In this document: piece after piece, positions 1 through 8,894 of the stretch | Position numbering within the stretch: the first letter of the stretch is position 1 | Layout: each line of letters opens with the position of its first letter | Origin: Caballeronia ptereochthonis | Lineage (GTDB): Bacteria; Pseudomonadota; Gammaproteobacteria; Burkholderiales; Burkholderiaceae | NCBI RefSeq assembly: GCF_001545075.1 | Contig: NZ_FCOB02000003.1 | Location: 248,001 to 312,000 of the forward strand | Direction: 5' to 3' | DNA length: 64,000 bases | Program-made: the position numbers and the translations under genes | Notes under the pieces: model-generated | Seen by the model: the letters and a program-made list of their open reading frames with translations, nothing else | Databases searched by the model: none | Told to the model about the DNA's origin: nothing

Positions 1-2
1 TG

Positions 3-200
3 AAAGCCGGCGACGCGGGCTTCGACGCGACCTTCACAGTCCTGAAGGAGAACGTGACGCATCACGTCGAGGAAGAGGAATCGACGCTGTTTCCGGAAGT
101 GCGCAAGACGGGCGTCGATCTCATGACGCTCGGCCGCAAGATCGAAGCACGCAAGGAAGCGCTGCAGAAGCGCATCACCGACGTGGCGATGGCGCACTGA
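3..200 (+). CDS. Hemerythrin HHE domain protein, C-terminal part (5' end outside window)
   Basis: The reading frame is open from the first bases and stops at 198-200. It encodes 65 residues with the motif THHVEEEESTLFPEV, the usual C-terminal HHE helix in which His and Glu ligate a di-iron centre. The family binds oxygen or senses or protects against nitric oxide and reactive oxygen. Only the tail is visible, so the N-terminal ligands and start cannot be judged. The next gene is on the same strand about 100 bases downstream. Confidence 0.8.
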   Translation, partial: KAGDAGFDATFTVLKENVTHHVEEEESTLFPEVRKTGVDLMTLGRKIEARKEALQKRITDVAMAH

Positions 201-298
201 CGCGGCTTCGTCCGGAATTGCGCAGCAAGACCCGGAGTGCGTGCGGCGCGCGTGCGGCGCACACTGCACGCAGACTCACGCACATCCGGAGAATCAAG

Positions 299-1045
299 AT
301 GAAAGTGCTCGAACGGGCGGCCATGCCCGGGACCGCCGTTCCGCTCGGCGAACGCGTCGACGCGCTGGACTGGGCCGACCTCGAAGCGCAACTCGACGGT
401 TACGGCTCGGCCACGGCGCCAGGCCTCCTTTCCCTCGACGAATGCGAGGCGCTCGCGAACCTCTACGAGCGCGACGCGCTCTTTCGCAGCCGCGTGGTGA
501 TGGAGCGGCACGGCTTCGGGCGCGGCGAATACAAGTACTTCGCCTACCCTCTGCCTGATCCCATCGCCGACGTGCGGCGCGCGGCGTACCCGCGTCTCGT
601 GCCGATCGCCAATCGCTGGAACGAGGTGATGCGCATCGAGACGCGCTATCCGCGGGAGCATGCGGCGTTCATCGAACGATGCCACCGCGCGGAACAGGCG
701 CGCCCGACGCCGCTTCTCCTGCGCTACGTACCCGGCGATTTCAACTGCCTGCATCAGGATCTGTACGGCGAGCACGTCTTCCCGATTCAGATGGCGATTC
801 TGCTTTCGGCGCCCGGCCGCGATTTCACGGGCGGCGAGTTCGTCATGACGGAACAGCGTCCGCGCATGCAGTCGCGCGCGGAGGTCGTGCCGCTCGCGCA
901 AGGCGATGCGGTGTTCTTCGCCGTGCATCACCGTCCGGTGCAAGGCACGCGCGGGCCGTATCGCGTGAACATGCGGCATGGCGTGAGCCGCCTGCGTTCA
1001 GGGCGGCGGCATATGCTCGGTGTGATCTTCCACGACGCGCGCTGA
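299..1045 (+). CDS. 2OG-Fe(II) oxygenase family protein
   Basis: 248-residue protein of the prolyl-4-hydroxylase-like Fe(II)/2-oxoglutarate oxygenases. H152-x-D154 in LHQDLYGEH is the likely iron pair. The C-terminal run RHGVSRLRSGRRHMLG supplies the third iron His (about 227) and the Arg that binds 2-oxoglutarate (about 236-237). An upstream in-frame ATG at 218 exists, but ATG 299 has GGAG six bases before it, so I chose that start. The substrate is unknown; some relatives act on proteins or nucleic acids. It follows the hemerythrin tail on the same strand and faces ribA, with about 60 bases between them. Confidence 0.8.
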   Translation: MKVLERAAMPGTAVPLGERVDALDWADLEAQLDGYGSATAPGLLSLDECEALANLYERDALFRSRVVMERHGFGRGEYKYFAYPLPDPIADVRRAAYPRLVPIANRWNEVMRIETRYPREHAAFIERCHRAEQARPTPLLLRYVPGDFNCLHQDLYGEHVFPIQMAILLSAPGRDFTGGEFVMTEQRPRMQSRAEVVPLAQGDAVFFAVHHRPVQGTRGPYRVNMRHGVSRLRSGRRHMLGVIFHDAR

Positions 1046-1104
1046 GCGGCCGCTGAGGCCGCGCGACGCGTCCAGTGGAGACGCGTGCCTGACGCGCGGG
1101 ACGG

Positions 1105-1773
1105 TTATTCGTTCTCGTCGAAGTAATGACCGAAGCGAGCCTGCTTGGTCTTGATGTAGCGCTCGTTTTCCTCGCGCATCGGAATGGCGAGCGCGACGCG
1201 TTCGCATACGGGGATGTCGTGCTTGAGCAGCGTGTCGAACTTCGACGGATTGTTGCTCATCAGGCGCACCGACTTCACGTTCATCGCGCGCAGGATCGCG
1301 GCGGCGGAGTCGTACTCGCGGGCGTCGTCGGGAAGGCCGAGATGCAGGTTCGCATCGACCGTATCGAGCCCCTGCTCCTGCAGCGCGTACGCGCGGATCT
1401 TGTTCGCGAGCCCGATGCCGCGCCCTTCATGCCCGCGCAGATACAAAAGAATGCCGCGATTCTCGGCGGCGATATAGCGCAGCGCCAGATCGAGCTGCTC
1501 GCCGCAGTCGCAGCGGTAGGAGCCGAACACGTCGCCCGTCACGCATTCGGAATGCAGCCGGGTCAGGACCGATTCTCCGTCGCTCACGTCGCCCATGACG
1601 AAGGTGATGTGCTCGACGTCCGTATGCTTCACGCGGTAGACGTAGGAATCGAAAGTGCCGTACCGAGTCGGGATGGTAGCGGTCGCCACGAGCTCGACGT
1701 CCGCGCACTCGGCGCATTCGCCGAAGCGGTGTTGCGGGGTCTGCACGTCCTGCGGGGGAGAAGCGGTTTTCAT
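1105..1773 (-). CDS. ribA: GTP cyclohydrolase II
   Basis: 222 residues. It opens the imidazole ring of GTP to give the first riboflavin precursor. The zinc ligands are visible as C77, C88 and C90 in [17 protein letters not shown], followed by the GTP-binding segment [11 protein letters not shown]. It is a stand-alone RibA with no fused DHBP synthase domain. The N-terminal 25 residues contain an extra CAEC pair ([12 protein letters not shown]), also seen in some betaproteobacterial RibA proteins. The neighbours are not riboflavin genes, so it is probably a second, dispersed copy or simply unlinked. Confidence 0.9.
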   Translation of the reverse strand: MKTASPPQDVQTPQHRFGECAECADVELVATATIPTRYGTFDSYVYRVKHTDVEHITFVMGDVSDGESVLTRLHSECVTGDVFGSYRCDCGEQLDLALRYIAAENRGILLYLRGHEGRGIGLANKIRAYALQEQGLDTVDANLHLGLPDDAREYDSAAAILRAMNVKSVRLMSNNPSKFDTLLKHDIPVCERVALAIPMREENERYIKTKQARFGHYFDENE

Positions 1774-1973
1774 AGGTCAATCAGCGAGTCCACGACGCCG
1801 GACGGCGGCGCGATCGATCGCGTTTCTACGCGTCCGGCAGCGCCAGCCCGGGATGTCATGTTAAAGCCCATCGGGAAAGTTTGCAGATTGTCGCACGGCG
1901 CGCGCATGTTCCCGCGCTTATCCGTACGGGCGTTCCGCGTTTCGAAGCCCGACCCTCGCTGCGCGGCACGGCC

Positions 1974-2290
1974 TCAGGCCGGATTCTCGAACGTGTCCGG
2001 GCTCTTGTCCGTGGCGCGCCACTCCGGCTTGCGCACCGGATCGGCCTTCTGCAGCGCGGCGCGCACGCCGGCGGCGTCGAAATCGCCCGTATAGACGGGC
2101 GTGGCCGGCTGCTGACGCCAGGAATCGTCGATCCCGCCCGCATCGACGGGATCGAAGCCGATTTCGTCGACGAGCTTCATGACCACGGCTTTCGCCTTCG
2201 CGTCGTCGCCCGCGACCGGCAGCGCGATGCGCCCGGCCGCCCCCGCCGGCTTGCCGCGATTGCGCAGGTGATCCGCATAGATGTTGGTCT
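1974..2290 (-). pseudogene. NADPH-dependent F420 reductase-like oxidoreductase, 3' fragment
   Basis: The reverse strand encodes about 100 residues ending PDTFENPA. It matches the C-terminal half of the NAD(P)-binding oxidoreductases annotated as coenzyme F420-dependent NADP reductase: ADHLRNRGKPAGAAGRIALP, then KAVVMKLVDEIGFDPVDAGG and SWRQQPATPVYTGD. The frame reads back to about 2290 (sense codons for NIYADHL) and then homology stops abruptly at AT-richer DNA carrying recombinase genes. The Rossmann N-terminus is therefore missing. The gene appears cut by insertion of the neighbouring island. Confidence 0.75.
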
Positions 2291-2393
2291 ATATACCTCC
2301 AATTGTTACACGAAACCTTGTCTCCTTTCCTCGAAATCGGCATAGTGGGTCGAGCAGCAGCCTTTTCTTAAAGGCGAGTAGCCAAGGACGGCG

Positions 2394-2670
2394 ATGACCA
2401 AAGCGAGTAACGCAGCATTGGAGCGCTGGAGAACTATGGACGTATCCGACATCGTTCGCGTACTAGCGCCCTGTGCCGTGATGGACGCCACATTCGTGCC
2501 TTTGAAGGCAAAAAACTCCAAACGTTGGCATGTCGCTGTCGGAAATCGTCATTTCGAGCTCATAGCGACAGGTTCGCGTTTCTTCGACACTCGGTCCCAT
2601 ACCGGTGGCGCCGGCGCCGTGGATTTAGCGATGCACATTTCCTCTACGACTTTCTTAGTTTCGTAGCCGC
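2394..2670 (+). pseudogene. Primase-like (GGGGAIDL-type) protein fragment
   Basis: Residues such as SKRWHVAVGNRHFELIATG and FFDTRSHTGGAGAVDLAMH resemble the CHC2/DUF3991-type domain of plasmid and integrative-element primase-like proteins, where G-G-G-A-I-D-L-x-M-H is typical. The frame ends early at 2666. A one-base shift would continue as HFLYDFLSFVAANALDW, closer to the family, so a frameshift is likely. Nothing resembling the rest of the protein follows; an integrase fragment begins instead. This is a dead relic of a larger element. Confidence 0.45.
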
Positions 2671-2690
2671 GAACGCGTTGGATTGGAAAC

Positions 2691-2956
2691 TTGCGCCCGG
2701 CACCCGGCCACCTCGGTGCAGCCGAACTGTATCGCGACTGGTCGATTAACGAATGCGGACTGAAGAGGAGCACAGTCAATCATCGACTGCGTACGATTCG
2801 CCGCTTCTACGACTGGTGCCTGGCCCAAGAACTTATCGACCGAATCCCCTATCACACCATTTTGATTGGCCGAGCACGACCGCCCTTGTTCCTCCCGAAC
2901 ACCAGTGTTTCGGGCAGCACTGTAGAAACAGCTCACTTTATGCTGCACGAGCTCCG
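2691..2956 (+). pseudogene. Tyrosine recombinase, N-terminal core-binding fragment
   Basis: The segment LKRSTVNHRLRTIRRFYDWC followed by AQELIDRIPY is the SAM-like core-binding domain of phage integrases. The catalytic domain is absent. Homology stops at about 2956, exactly where the truncated serine recombinase on the opposite strand also loses homology, so the two share a recombination junction. The frame runs on to 3044 through antisense sequence only. Confidence 0.6.
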
Positions 2957-3720
2957 GCGATCCACACACGGTCTAGATCAGTCCGGACATTCATCGAGTT
3001 CAACCTTGTCGCGATTTGACCTTCCGACAGCGATTCCTCGATGAACCACTGGTAGATCAAGCGAACAATTCCAGTTTCGCTTTCGGGGCCTGGCATCAAG
3101 ATCACTCGGTCGGTTTGCAAGCTCTTTCGCTCACCGCGTCCCAGTTCCGACTTGACCAGCCCGCTCTGGTCAAGAAGCACTCTTCTCAGGCCGAAACCCG
3201 CAGGCCCCCCTTGTCGGAACCCCAGTTCGATCAATCTGCACTGCCCTGCGAAGACTTTGGTCGACAACTCCCGACTGTACTCCCCCGCCATGGCCCGTTT
3301 GACACCTTTGACGATGGTGGAGACAGGAGACCCATCGTTCTCGAACTGTTCCGCACAGTAGACGACATTGATCCCTGCACGCCTGCATACGTACTCGTAG
3401 CAGGCACTCTCGTCTGCATCTTGGAAACGTCCCCAGCGGCTAACGTCATATACCAAAATCACTTGGAAATCGACGATCTGCCCTTCGACATCGTGGATGA
3501 GCCGCTGAAGTGCCACGCGTCCGTCTAGTCGAAGACCGCTCTTCCCTTCGTCGGCGTAGGTTGAAACGATAGTGAGCCCATGCAGATTGGCGTATTTCCG
3601 AATCTTTGAGCGCTGGTTCTCCGTGGAGTATTGTTGGTGTTCTGTCGACATACGAACATACTCGGCAGTTCGTGTCGCGGAGCCGCCTTCGCACACCGTG
3701 GATTCAAGATCGCCTGCCAT
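2938..3720 (-). pseudogene. Large serine recombinase, C-terminally truncated
   Basis: About 260 residues. The resolvase catalytic domain is clear (AEYVRMSTEHQQYSTENQ with the nucleophile Ser in RMS, then VYDVSRWGRFQDADES), followed by the start of the recombinase domain (GEYSRELSTKVFAGQ and EGQIATRLN). Relatives are about 500 residues or more with a zinc ribbon and coiled coil; here the protein ends at RTDLDRVW plus seven unrelated residues. Several starts are possible (3777 or 3720). It lies just downstream of the Cys-rich protein on the same strand. It probably lacks target binding and is inactive. Confidence 0.75.
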
Positions 3721-3861
3721 TCTTGCCGCCAGTCCGATAACCTGGTTCGTTTGTGCCGTACAGTACCTCCGGCGCATGCCGCCAATCGGCGCTCAACGGA
3801 ACGGAAGCGCTTCGCGTCGGAATCAGAGTAGCAGCGCGTAACGTCACGCGGCACGAATCAT

Positions 3862-4311
3862 CTATTTGCAAACATTCTGAAAAAGCGCGTCCGTGGCTCT
3901 CAGTACCGTGAGGTGGACGATCCACGCGTTCATCTTTGCGTGCAGCGAGTTAGCGACCGCGGTCAGTATGTACGTTCCCGAGCTCAGAGGGGACTCGTGC
4001 GGGCAGACGTTCATCTTTGCATTCACCCGTCGGTCATATGTCCGCTTCTTCTGTTGCTCACGATTGCGATCAACGTACTCTGGGTGATTTTTGCGATAAG
4101 ACCTCCAGTAATCAGGATTCCGCGCTCGCCCATCAGCGCTGGCGCGAAGTTGATTTTGTCGATAGTCGACGTCAGACCGCAATCGCTCGCGTTGCCAGAG
4201 CTTTCGGTGCATGCGCTGGCATTCCTCATTGGGACAGAACCGCTGATTGAGGGATTGCGGCCGCACCTTGAATCGTCTTTTGCAACTTGCGCAGCGATGG
4301 AAGACATCCAT
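3862..4311 (-). CDS. Cys-rich recombinase-associated protein
   Basis: 149 residues starting MDVFHRC with GGGAG six bases upstream. Residues 6-33 form a C-x2-C-x17-C-x5-C arrangement (CASCKRRF then RFCPNEECQR), a likely zinc ribbon. A basic stretch follows (RKLWQRERLRSDVDYRQNQL) and then PDYWRSYRKNHPEYVDRNRE. Proteins of this pattern usually sit directly beside recombinases in proteobacterial elements, as here. The function is unknown; DNA binding is plausible. The C-terminal 50 residues look unrelated to the family pattern and may be junk added by rearrangement. Confidence 0.6.
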   Translation of the reverse strand: MDVFHRCASCKRRFKVRPQSLNQRFCPNEECQRMHRKLWQRERLRSDVDYRQNQLRASADGRARNPDYWRSYRKNHPEYVDRNREQQKKRTYDRRVNAKMNVCPHESPLSSGTYILTAVANSLHAKMNAWIVHLTVLRATDALFQNVCK

Positions 4312-4574
4312 TTTTTTCTCCCAGCGGCAGACTCGGCGGATTTGACTTTGGGCGCATGAACTGGCTATGCGTTTAGCGGCGGAATGGATGCGTTACTCCC
4401 GACCCGCATAGATTACGGCATTGTAATTTGGGGAATTGTAGCGTTCGGTTCACCTGCGCCTTTACGGTTGAGGTCTTGCTTGGGTGTTGTTACCTCATAT
4501 CGGCGATACCTGAGTGCGAGCGATGATCTTATCTTTCTGGTGCCGACAAGCGCACGCTCGCCGGAAACCGGCGA

Positions 4575-5150
4575 TCACACTTCGGTTTGCTCAGCCGTTT
4601 CGAGTGCATCGTCTACCTCGATCCCAAGGTATCGCACGGTGCTTTCAATTTTTGTATGACCCAACAGTAATTGCACCGCGCGCAAGTTCTTGGTGCGTCG
4701 ATAGATCAACGACGCTTTCGTTCGACGCATGGTGTGCGTACCGTACGCGGTGTCATCGAGTCCAATCGACGCGACCCAGCGATGAACGATGCGCGCACAC
4801 TGGCGCGTCGACACGTGTGCTGAGGCGTGCAGTCGACTTGGGAACAAATAGTCGGCAGGCTCCAATCCCCGCGCCGAAATCCAAGCCGAGACACTTTGAC
4901 GAGTCTGCTCTGTGATTTCGAACTGCACTGGTCGATGCGTTTTCTGCTGCATGAAAGTCGCGCGACCTACGACATGCCCTCCCATGTAGACGTCCTGCAC
5001 CTGCAGGCGCGTCAGATCGCACGCTCGAAGCTTACTGTCGATCGCGAGATCGAACATCGCCAAACAGTTCTGATTTTTCTGGTTTACCGGAGGGTTTGCT
5101 GAACGGGATGGAACGTCAAAAGTTGCGGTGGCATTCGAGTGTGACGACAA
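4575..5150 (-). CDS. Tyrosine recombinase, catalytic domain (short form)
   Basis: Up to 191 residues. All the catalytic residues are visible: Arg in SKLRACDL, Lys in MQQKTHRPVQ, His-x-x-Arg in YGTHTMRRTKAS, His in LLGHTKIEST and Tyr in TVRYLGIEV. This matches the compact roughly 190-residue integrase family common in proteobacteria. The first 30 residues do not match the usual N-terminus and the frame opens with TTG, so the gene may be truncated at its 5' end and start at ATG in AMFDLAIDSK. It could still be a catalytically competent domain, but without the arm-binding part. Confidence 0.65.
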   Translation of the reverse strand: MSSHSNATATFDVPSRSANPPVNQKNQNCLAMFDLAIDSKLRACDLTRLQVQDVYMGGHVVGRATFMQQKTHRPVQFEITEQTRQSVSAWISARGLEPADYLFPSRLHASAHVSTRQCARIVHRWVASIGLDDTAYGTHTMRRTKASLIYRRTKNLRAVQLLLGHTKIESTVRYLGIEVDDALETAEQTEV

Positions 5151-5736
5151 AACGGGTAGGACCTGGGACTCACCAAACCTGAAAAGTTGTCTGAGCCTAA
5201 AAAGCTCGCGGAGTGAATGAGGCGTGAGTCAGCGGATTTCATATGGGCCCGCAGCGAACAAGGCTGCAACAAGGCCGGATGTAGAGCTGCAGCCCATCCT
5301 GTTTTTTCGAAGACGCGAAAGTCCAGCGCAAAGGGGGGCGTTCATGTAGACAACTTTATTTCGCGTCCAACAGATCCATGCTGAGTATGGCTCTCCACGC
5401 TATGCGGGTGCTCCAAAGTCCCCAGTTGACCACTTTATAGTCGCAAGGGTGACATCTTTAATGCGTTCTACGATAGGTGATGACCTCGTTCTCGACCCTC
5501 CTCCTCCGACCGCGGTCCCCGGGGTTGGCTAAAATGCGCCGCTTCTCGGACGCCCTGCATCCGGTGATGCATAATTCTCTTTGGGCAAACGCGATGATCA
5601 TTCGAGGCGTTGGCGCCTGACTTTCTTCGCCTTGGAACAGCGCACCTCCCTGGTCTGGAGTAAGGCAAAATAGGCGAAGAAGTTCCGCGACGGGCGCGGC
5701 GCTGCGTTGCGCCGATCGGACGCATGGAGGTGCGCT
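5151..5736. other. Intergenic stretch after the recombinase island
   Basis: No frame here looks coding on either strand; the overlapping frames have no recognisable motif. The GGAGG ribosome-binding site at 5726-5730 belongs to the following gene. The right boundary of the island probably lies somewhere in this stretch. Confidence 0.4.
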
Positions 5737-6048
5737 ATGGAAACGCTTACGAAGAGCTGCTCGACGCTTGCTGCGGTGGGGTTTCTTCTGGCTGGCTATG
5801 CCGCCGCTGGAGTACCACACAGCGGGCCACATCTGACTGCGACCGAGTGCCGTGACCTGGCCGCGACGAAAAGCAACGCGCCTCGGACGAGGTCACAACA
5901 CCGAAGCGAGATCTCGGCGCTGAGCAAAGCCGGCTACAACCCATCGCCATGGCACGACGATCCGAACTACCCAGCGGATCTCCACGCGGCGCAGCGACGG
6001 GTCGACCATTGGTTCGAGACGGAGTGCAAGCCGTCGCTATCCAAGTGA
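5737..6048 (+). CDS. DUF4148 family small secreted protein
   Basis: 103 residues. ATG 5737 follows GGAGG with a six-base spacer. The N-terminus METLTKSCSTLAAVGFLLAG is a signal peptide. The C-terminal half has the family hallmark AGYNPSPWHDDPNYPADL followed by AAQRRVD. DUF4148 proteins are numerous, function-unknown periplasmic proteins almost restricted to Burkholderiales, which supports the taxonomic placement. It stands alone, facing the ldh gene. Confidence 0.75.
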   Translation: METLTKSCSTLAAVGFLLAGYAAAGVPHSGPHLTATECRDLAATKSNAPRTRSQHRSEISALSKAGYNPSPWHDDPNYPADLHAAQRRVDHWFETECKPSLSK

Positions 6049-6175
6049 AAAGGCGCGGTACCGGCGCGCAGCAACCGCCCCTCGCGAAGCACAGGACGCC
6101 GCTCGGAAGCGCAGATCAATGCGACGCTACACGCCATTGGACAACGCTTTCAGGGGCGGCGCGACTGCTGGGCCC

Positions 6176-7171
6176 CTACCCAACCTTCACTTCGTTCTCG
6201 AGCGGCTGATTTGCCTCAAATGCCGTGACGCTCCTGAGTGTTGTCTCGCAAATAGTCGTCAGCGCTTCGCGCGTTAAATACGCCTGATGCCCTGTCACAA
6301 TGACATTAGGGAAAGAGACGAGCCGCTGGAAGATGTCATCGGTGATGATTTCGCTCGACAGATCGCGGAAGAAAAGACTCGCCTCCTGCTCGTAAACATC
6401 GATCGCGAGCCCGCCCAATCGACCGCTCTTCAATGCCTCGATGACAGCTTCCGTGTCGACCAGCCCGCCGCGACTCGTATTAACAAGTAGCGCGCCTGGC
6501 TTCGCACGTTGAAGTGTCTGTGAATTGATGATGTGGTGGGTCTGCGGTGTCAGCGGACAATGCAGTGAGATGATGTCGGCCTTTTCACCAATCTCACCAG
6601 GTGCCGCGTAACGGACGCCCAGCGCTTCGAATTGAGGCGACGGAAAAGGATCGTATCCTATAACGCGGCAGCCGAAGCCGATCATGATTCTTGCGAAAAC
6701 GCAGCCGATCTTGCCGGTGCCCACCACAGCCACCGTCTTGCCGCAGAGATCAAAACCGATTAGACCATCGAGAGAGAAGTTTGAGTCGCGCGTGCGGTTG
6801 TAGGCACGATGGACCTTGCGGTTGATCGCCAGCAACAGCGCAACGGCATGTTCCGCCACCGAGTTCGGCGAGTAATTCACGACACGCACGACCTTGATGC
6901 CGAGCCTTGCGGCCGCTTCGATATCGACGTTATTAAAGCCCGTGCAGCGCAGCGCGACGAGACGCGTGCCGCCTTTGTGCAGCGCTTCGAGCACCTCGGC
7001 ATCCGCCTTGTCATTGACGAACACGCACACGGCGCCGTGGCCCGCCGCCAGCTCCACAGTGGACGTGTCGAGGGACACGTCGACGTACTTGAGCATGTGA
7101 TTTTCTGCCTTGTTCGCTTCCTCAAGATACTGCCGCTCGTAAGGCGTCGAACTGAAGATCGCAACTTCCAT
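6176..7171 (-). CDS. ldhA: D-lactate dehydrogenase (2-hydroxyacid dehydrogenase family)
   Basis: 331 residues; reduces pyruvate to D-lactate with NADH. The NAD site is GTGKIG at residues 151-156. The catalytic set is Arg234 in NTSRGGLVD, Glu at 261-263 in DVYEQE and His295 in GHQAYLT. ATG 7171 has AAAGGAG upstream; a longer open frame to 7630 is only antisense to the transporter's end. It is 41 bases downstream of the AspT-type transporter on the same strand, so they are likely cotranscribed. This suggests a link between lactate formation and transport of an organic acid. Confidence 0.88.
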   Translation of the reverse strand: MEVAIFSSTPYERQYLEEANKAENHMLKYVDVSLDTSTVELAAGHGAVCVFVNDKADAEVLEALHKGGTRLVALRCTGFNNVDIEAAARLGIKVVRVVNYSPNSVAEHAVALLLAINRKVHRAYNRTRDSNFSLDGLIGFDLCGKTVAVVGTGKIGCVFARIMIGFGCRVIGYDPFPSPQFEALGVRYAAPGEIGEKADIISLHCPLTPQTHHIINSQTLQRAKPGALLVNTSRGGLVDTEAVIEALKSGRLGGLAIDVYEQEASLFFRDLSSEIITDDIFQRLVSFPNVIVTGHQAYLTREALTTICETTLRSVTAFEANQPLENEVKVG

Positions 7172-7212
7172 GATGTGCTCCTTTTTTACTCGGTGCCCGA
7201 CTTGACGAGAAA

Positions 7213-8802
7213 CTAGCCTGCGCCAAGCGATATCGCCATCTGAACGAACAGCACTTTTACGATAGTCATCGACGGGAAGATCATCGCGTACATGATGTCG
7301 GGCTGATCGGTCGGCGCGACGCGATTGGCGAATGCGAGGATCGCCGGATTGCCGGTCGCGCCGCAGATCACGCCGACCGACGTATCGAAGGGAAGCCTGA
7401 AGATCCACAGGCAGCACACGGCCGTAACGCCCACCAGAACCAGCAGAGTGATCGCGCCGTATAGCAGCAGAAGGGGCCCGGCCGTCGCCACGGTCGCGAC
7501 GAACTTCGGCCCGCAGGAAATGCCGACTTGCGCGAGGAAGATCGTGAGGCCGAGGTTGCGCAGCACGAGATTCGCCGACAGCGGCATCACCCAGACGAAC
7601 GGCCCGTTGCGCCGCGCTTTGCCGAGGCACAGCGCGACCAGCAGCAACGCGGCGAGTCCCAGGCTGAACGCGCCTAGGCCGGGAACCGGCAGCGGAATCG
7701 CACCGACAAGCAAGCCCAAGGCCGCCCCGATGCCGAGGCAGATGAAGCTCAGATCGGCCGTGCCCTTGATCGAATCGCCGAAGAACGTGCGCATCGTCGC
7801 CTGATGCACGCGATTGACCAGCAGGCCGACGCGGTCGCCCGCTTCGAGGATCAGATCGGGCGTCGAGAGCATGTCGGCGTCGCCGCGGCGCACGTGCGCG
7901 ATCGAGCAGTTGGCGCCCTCGGGAAAACGGATGTCGCCGAGCGCCATGCCGACGACCGACGGATTAGACACGAACACGCGCATGTAGTCGAGGTCTTCAC
8001 GATCACTCGCCATGCGCCCCGGCTGCAACTCGCCGCACAGCGCGGTGGCTTCGTCGAGCAGGCGGCGGTCGGTGGCCGTCGCGAGGAGCACATCGTCGGC
8101 GCGCAGCGTGAAATCGGCCGAGGGCAACCGATTTTGGTGCGCGCGGCGCACCGCGGCAATCGCCACGCCGGAGGGAAGGCGGCTCGCGAGCTGCGATATG
8201 TTCAGGCCGAACAGATTTTCGTTTCTCAGCGCGATTTCAGCCGTTTCCAGCATCTTCGCGGCCGGCTTCTGAATCTTCACCTTGAGCGCAACATTCAGCA
8301 CATACACGAACAGGATCGGTCCGGCCACGCCGAATGGATACGTGACGCTGTAAGCCACCGCGGCATCGTTGTTTTTCATCGATGCGATCGCGACCTGCAG
8401 GCTCGCCGTACTTGTCCCGCTGCCCGCGAACATGCCGAGCGAATCGGCGAGCTTAATGCCGAAGCGTATGAAGGCACACGCGACGAGGCCCGAAGCGATC
8501 ACGCCAATGCATGCGGCCGCGTTCGCCTTCATGCCGTCGCGGCTCGTGAGCCCGCGAAAAAACTGCGCGCCGTATTGAATGCCGATGCCGTATAGAAAGA
8601 GCAGCAGCCCGAGCGTGCCGAGCAACGCCGGGGGCGCGGACTTCGGCGCAAATGCACCGATCGCGAGCCCGACGAACAGAACCGCGCCGGAACCGAGCGC
8701 CACGCCTTTAATGTTGATCTCGCCGATCAGATAACCCAGCGCGATCGTCAGGAAGAGCGCGAACAGCGACTGATTCTCTAGGAACGTTCTGACTGCATCC
8801 AT
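7213..8802 (-). CDS. AspT/YidE-type transporter with central RCK (TrkA-C) domains
   Basis: 529 residues from ATG 8802, preceded by AGGAGA. The N-terminal half has about six membrane spans (ALFLTIALGYLIGEINIKG and a conserved SGTSTASLQVA segment). A soluble middle of about 200 residues carries two TrkA-C-like domains (NENLFGLNISQLASRLPSGV; NPSVVGMALGDIRFPEG). A second membrane half ends GATGNPAILAFAN. This is the aspartate:alanine antiporter family architecture. The substrate is not shown by sequence; the ldhA neighbour hints at a carboxylate exchanged or exported during fermentation. Confidence 0.85.
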   Translation of the reverse strand: MDAVRTFLENQSLFALFLTIALGYLIGEINIKGVALGSGAVLFVGLAIGAFAPKSAPPALLGTLGLLLFLYGIGIQYGAQFFRGLTSRDGMKANAAACIGVIASGLVACAFIRFGIKLADSLGMFAGSGTSTASLQVAIASMKNNDAAVAYSVTYPFGVAGPILFVYVLNVALKVKIQKPAAKMLETAEIALRNENLFGLNISQLASRLPSGVAIAAVRRAHQNRLPSADFTLRADDVLLATATDRRLLDEATALCGELQPGRMASDREDLDYMRVFVSNPSVVGMALGDIRFPEGANCSIAHVRRGDADMLSTPDLILEAGDRVGLLVNRVHQATMRTFFGDSIKGTADLSFICLGIGAALGLLVGAIPLPVPGLGAFSLGLAALLLVALCLGKARRNGPFVWVMPLSANLVLRNLGLTIFLAQVGISCGPKFVATVATAGPLLLLYGAITLLVLVGVTAVCCLWIFRLPFDTSVGVICGATGNPAILAFANRVAPTDQPDIMYAMIFPSMTIVKVLFVQMAISLGAG

Positions 8803-8894
8803 GCCTTCTCCTGTGGATGGACGATACAACTCAGCAATCGCAACACAAACATTGAATGCGCTTTGCGACGCATAGGCGAGCACCCCGTGCCCAT

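Larger units (their letters stand above)
2290..5300. mobile_element. Remnant integrative island packed with recombinase genes
   Basis: Between the cut oxidoreductase at about 2290 and the intergenic DNA before 5737 lie only mobile-element genes: a primase-like fragment, two tyrosine recombinase pieces, a truncated serine recombinase and a Cys-rich companion protein. Base composition is visibly less GC-rich than the flanks. The left edge is defined by loss of coding homology in the oxidoreductase. I could not find the missing 5' part of that gene to the right, nor direct repeats, so the right edge is a guess. Confidence 0.55.

Noticed and set aside
3016..3528. 170-codon plus-strand frame
   Set aside because: Antisense of the serine recombinase catalytic domain.
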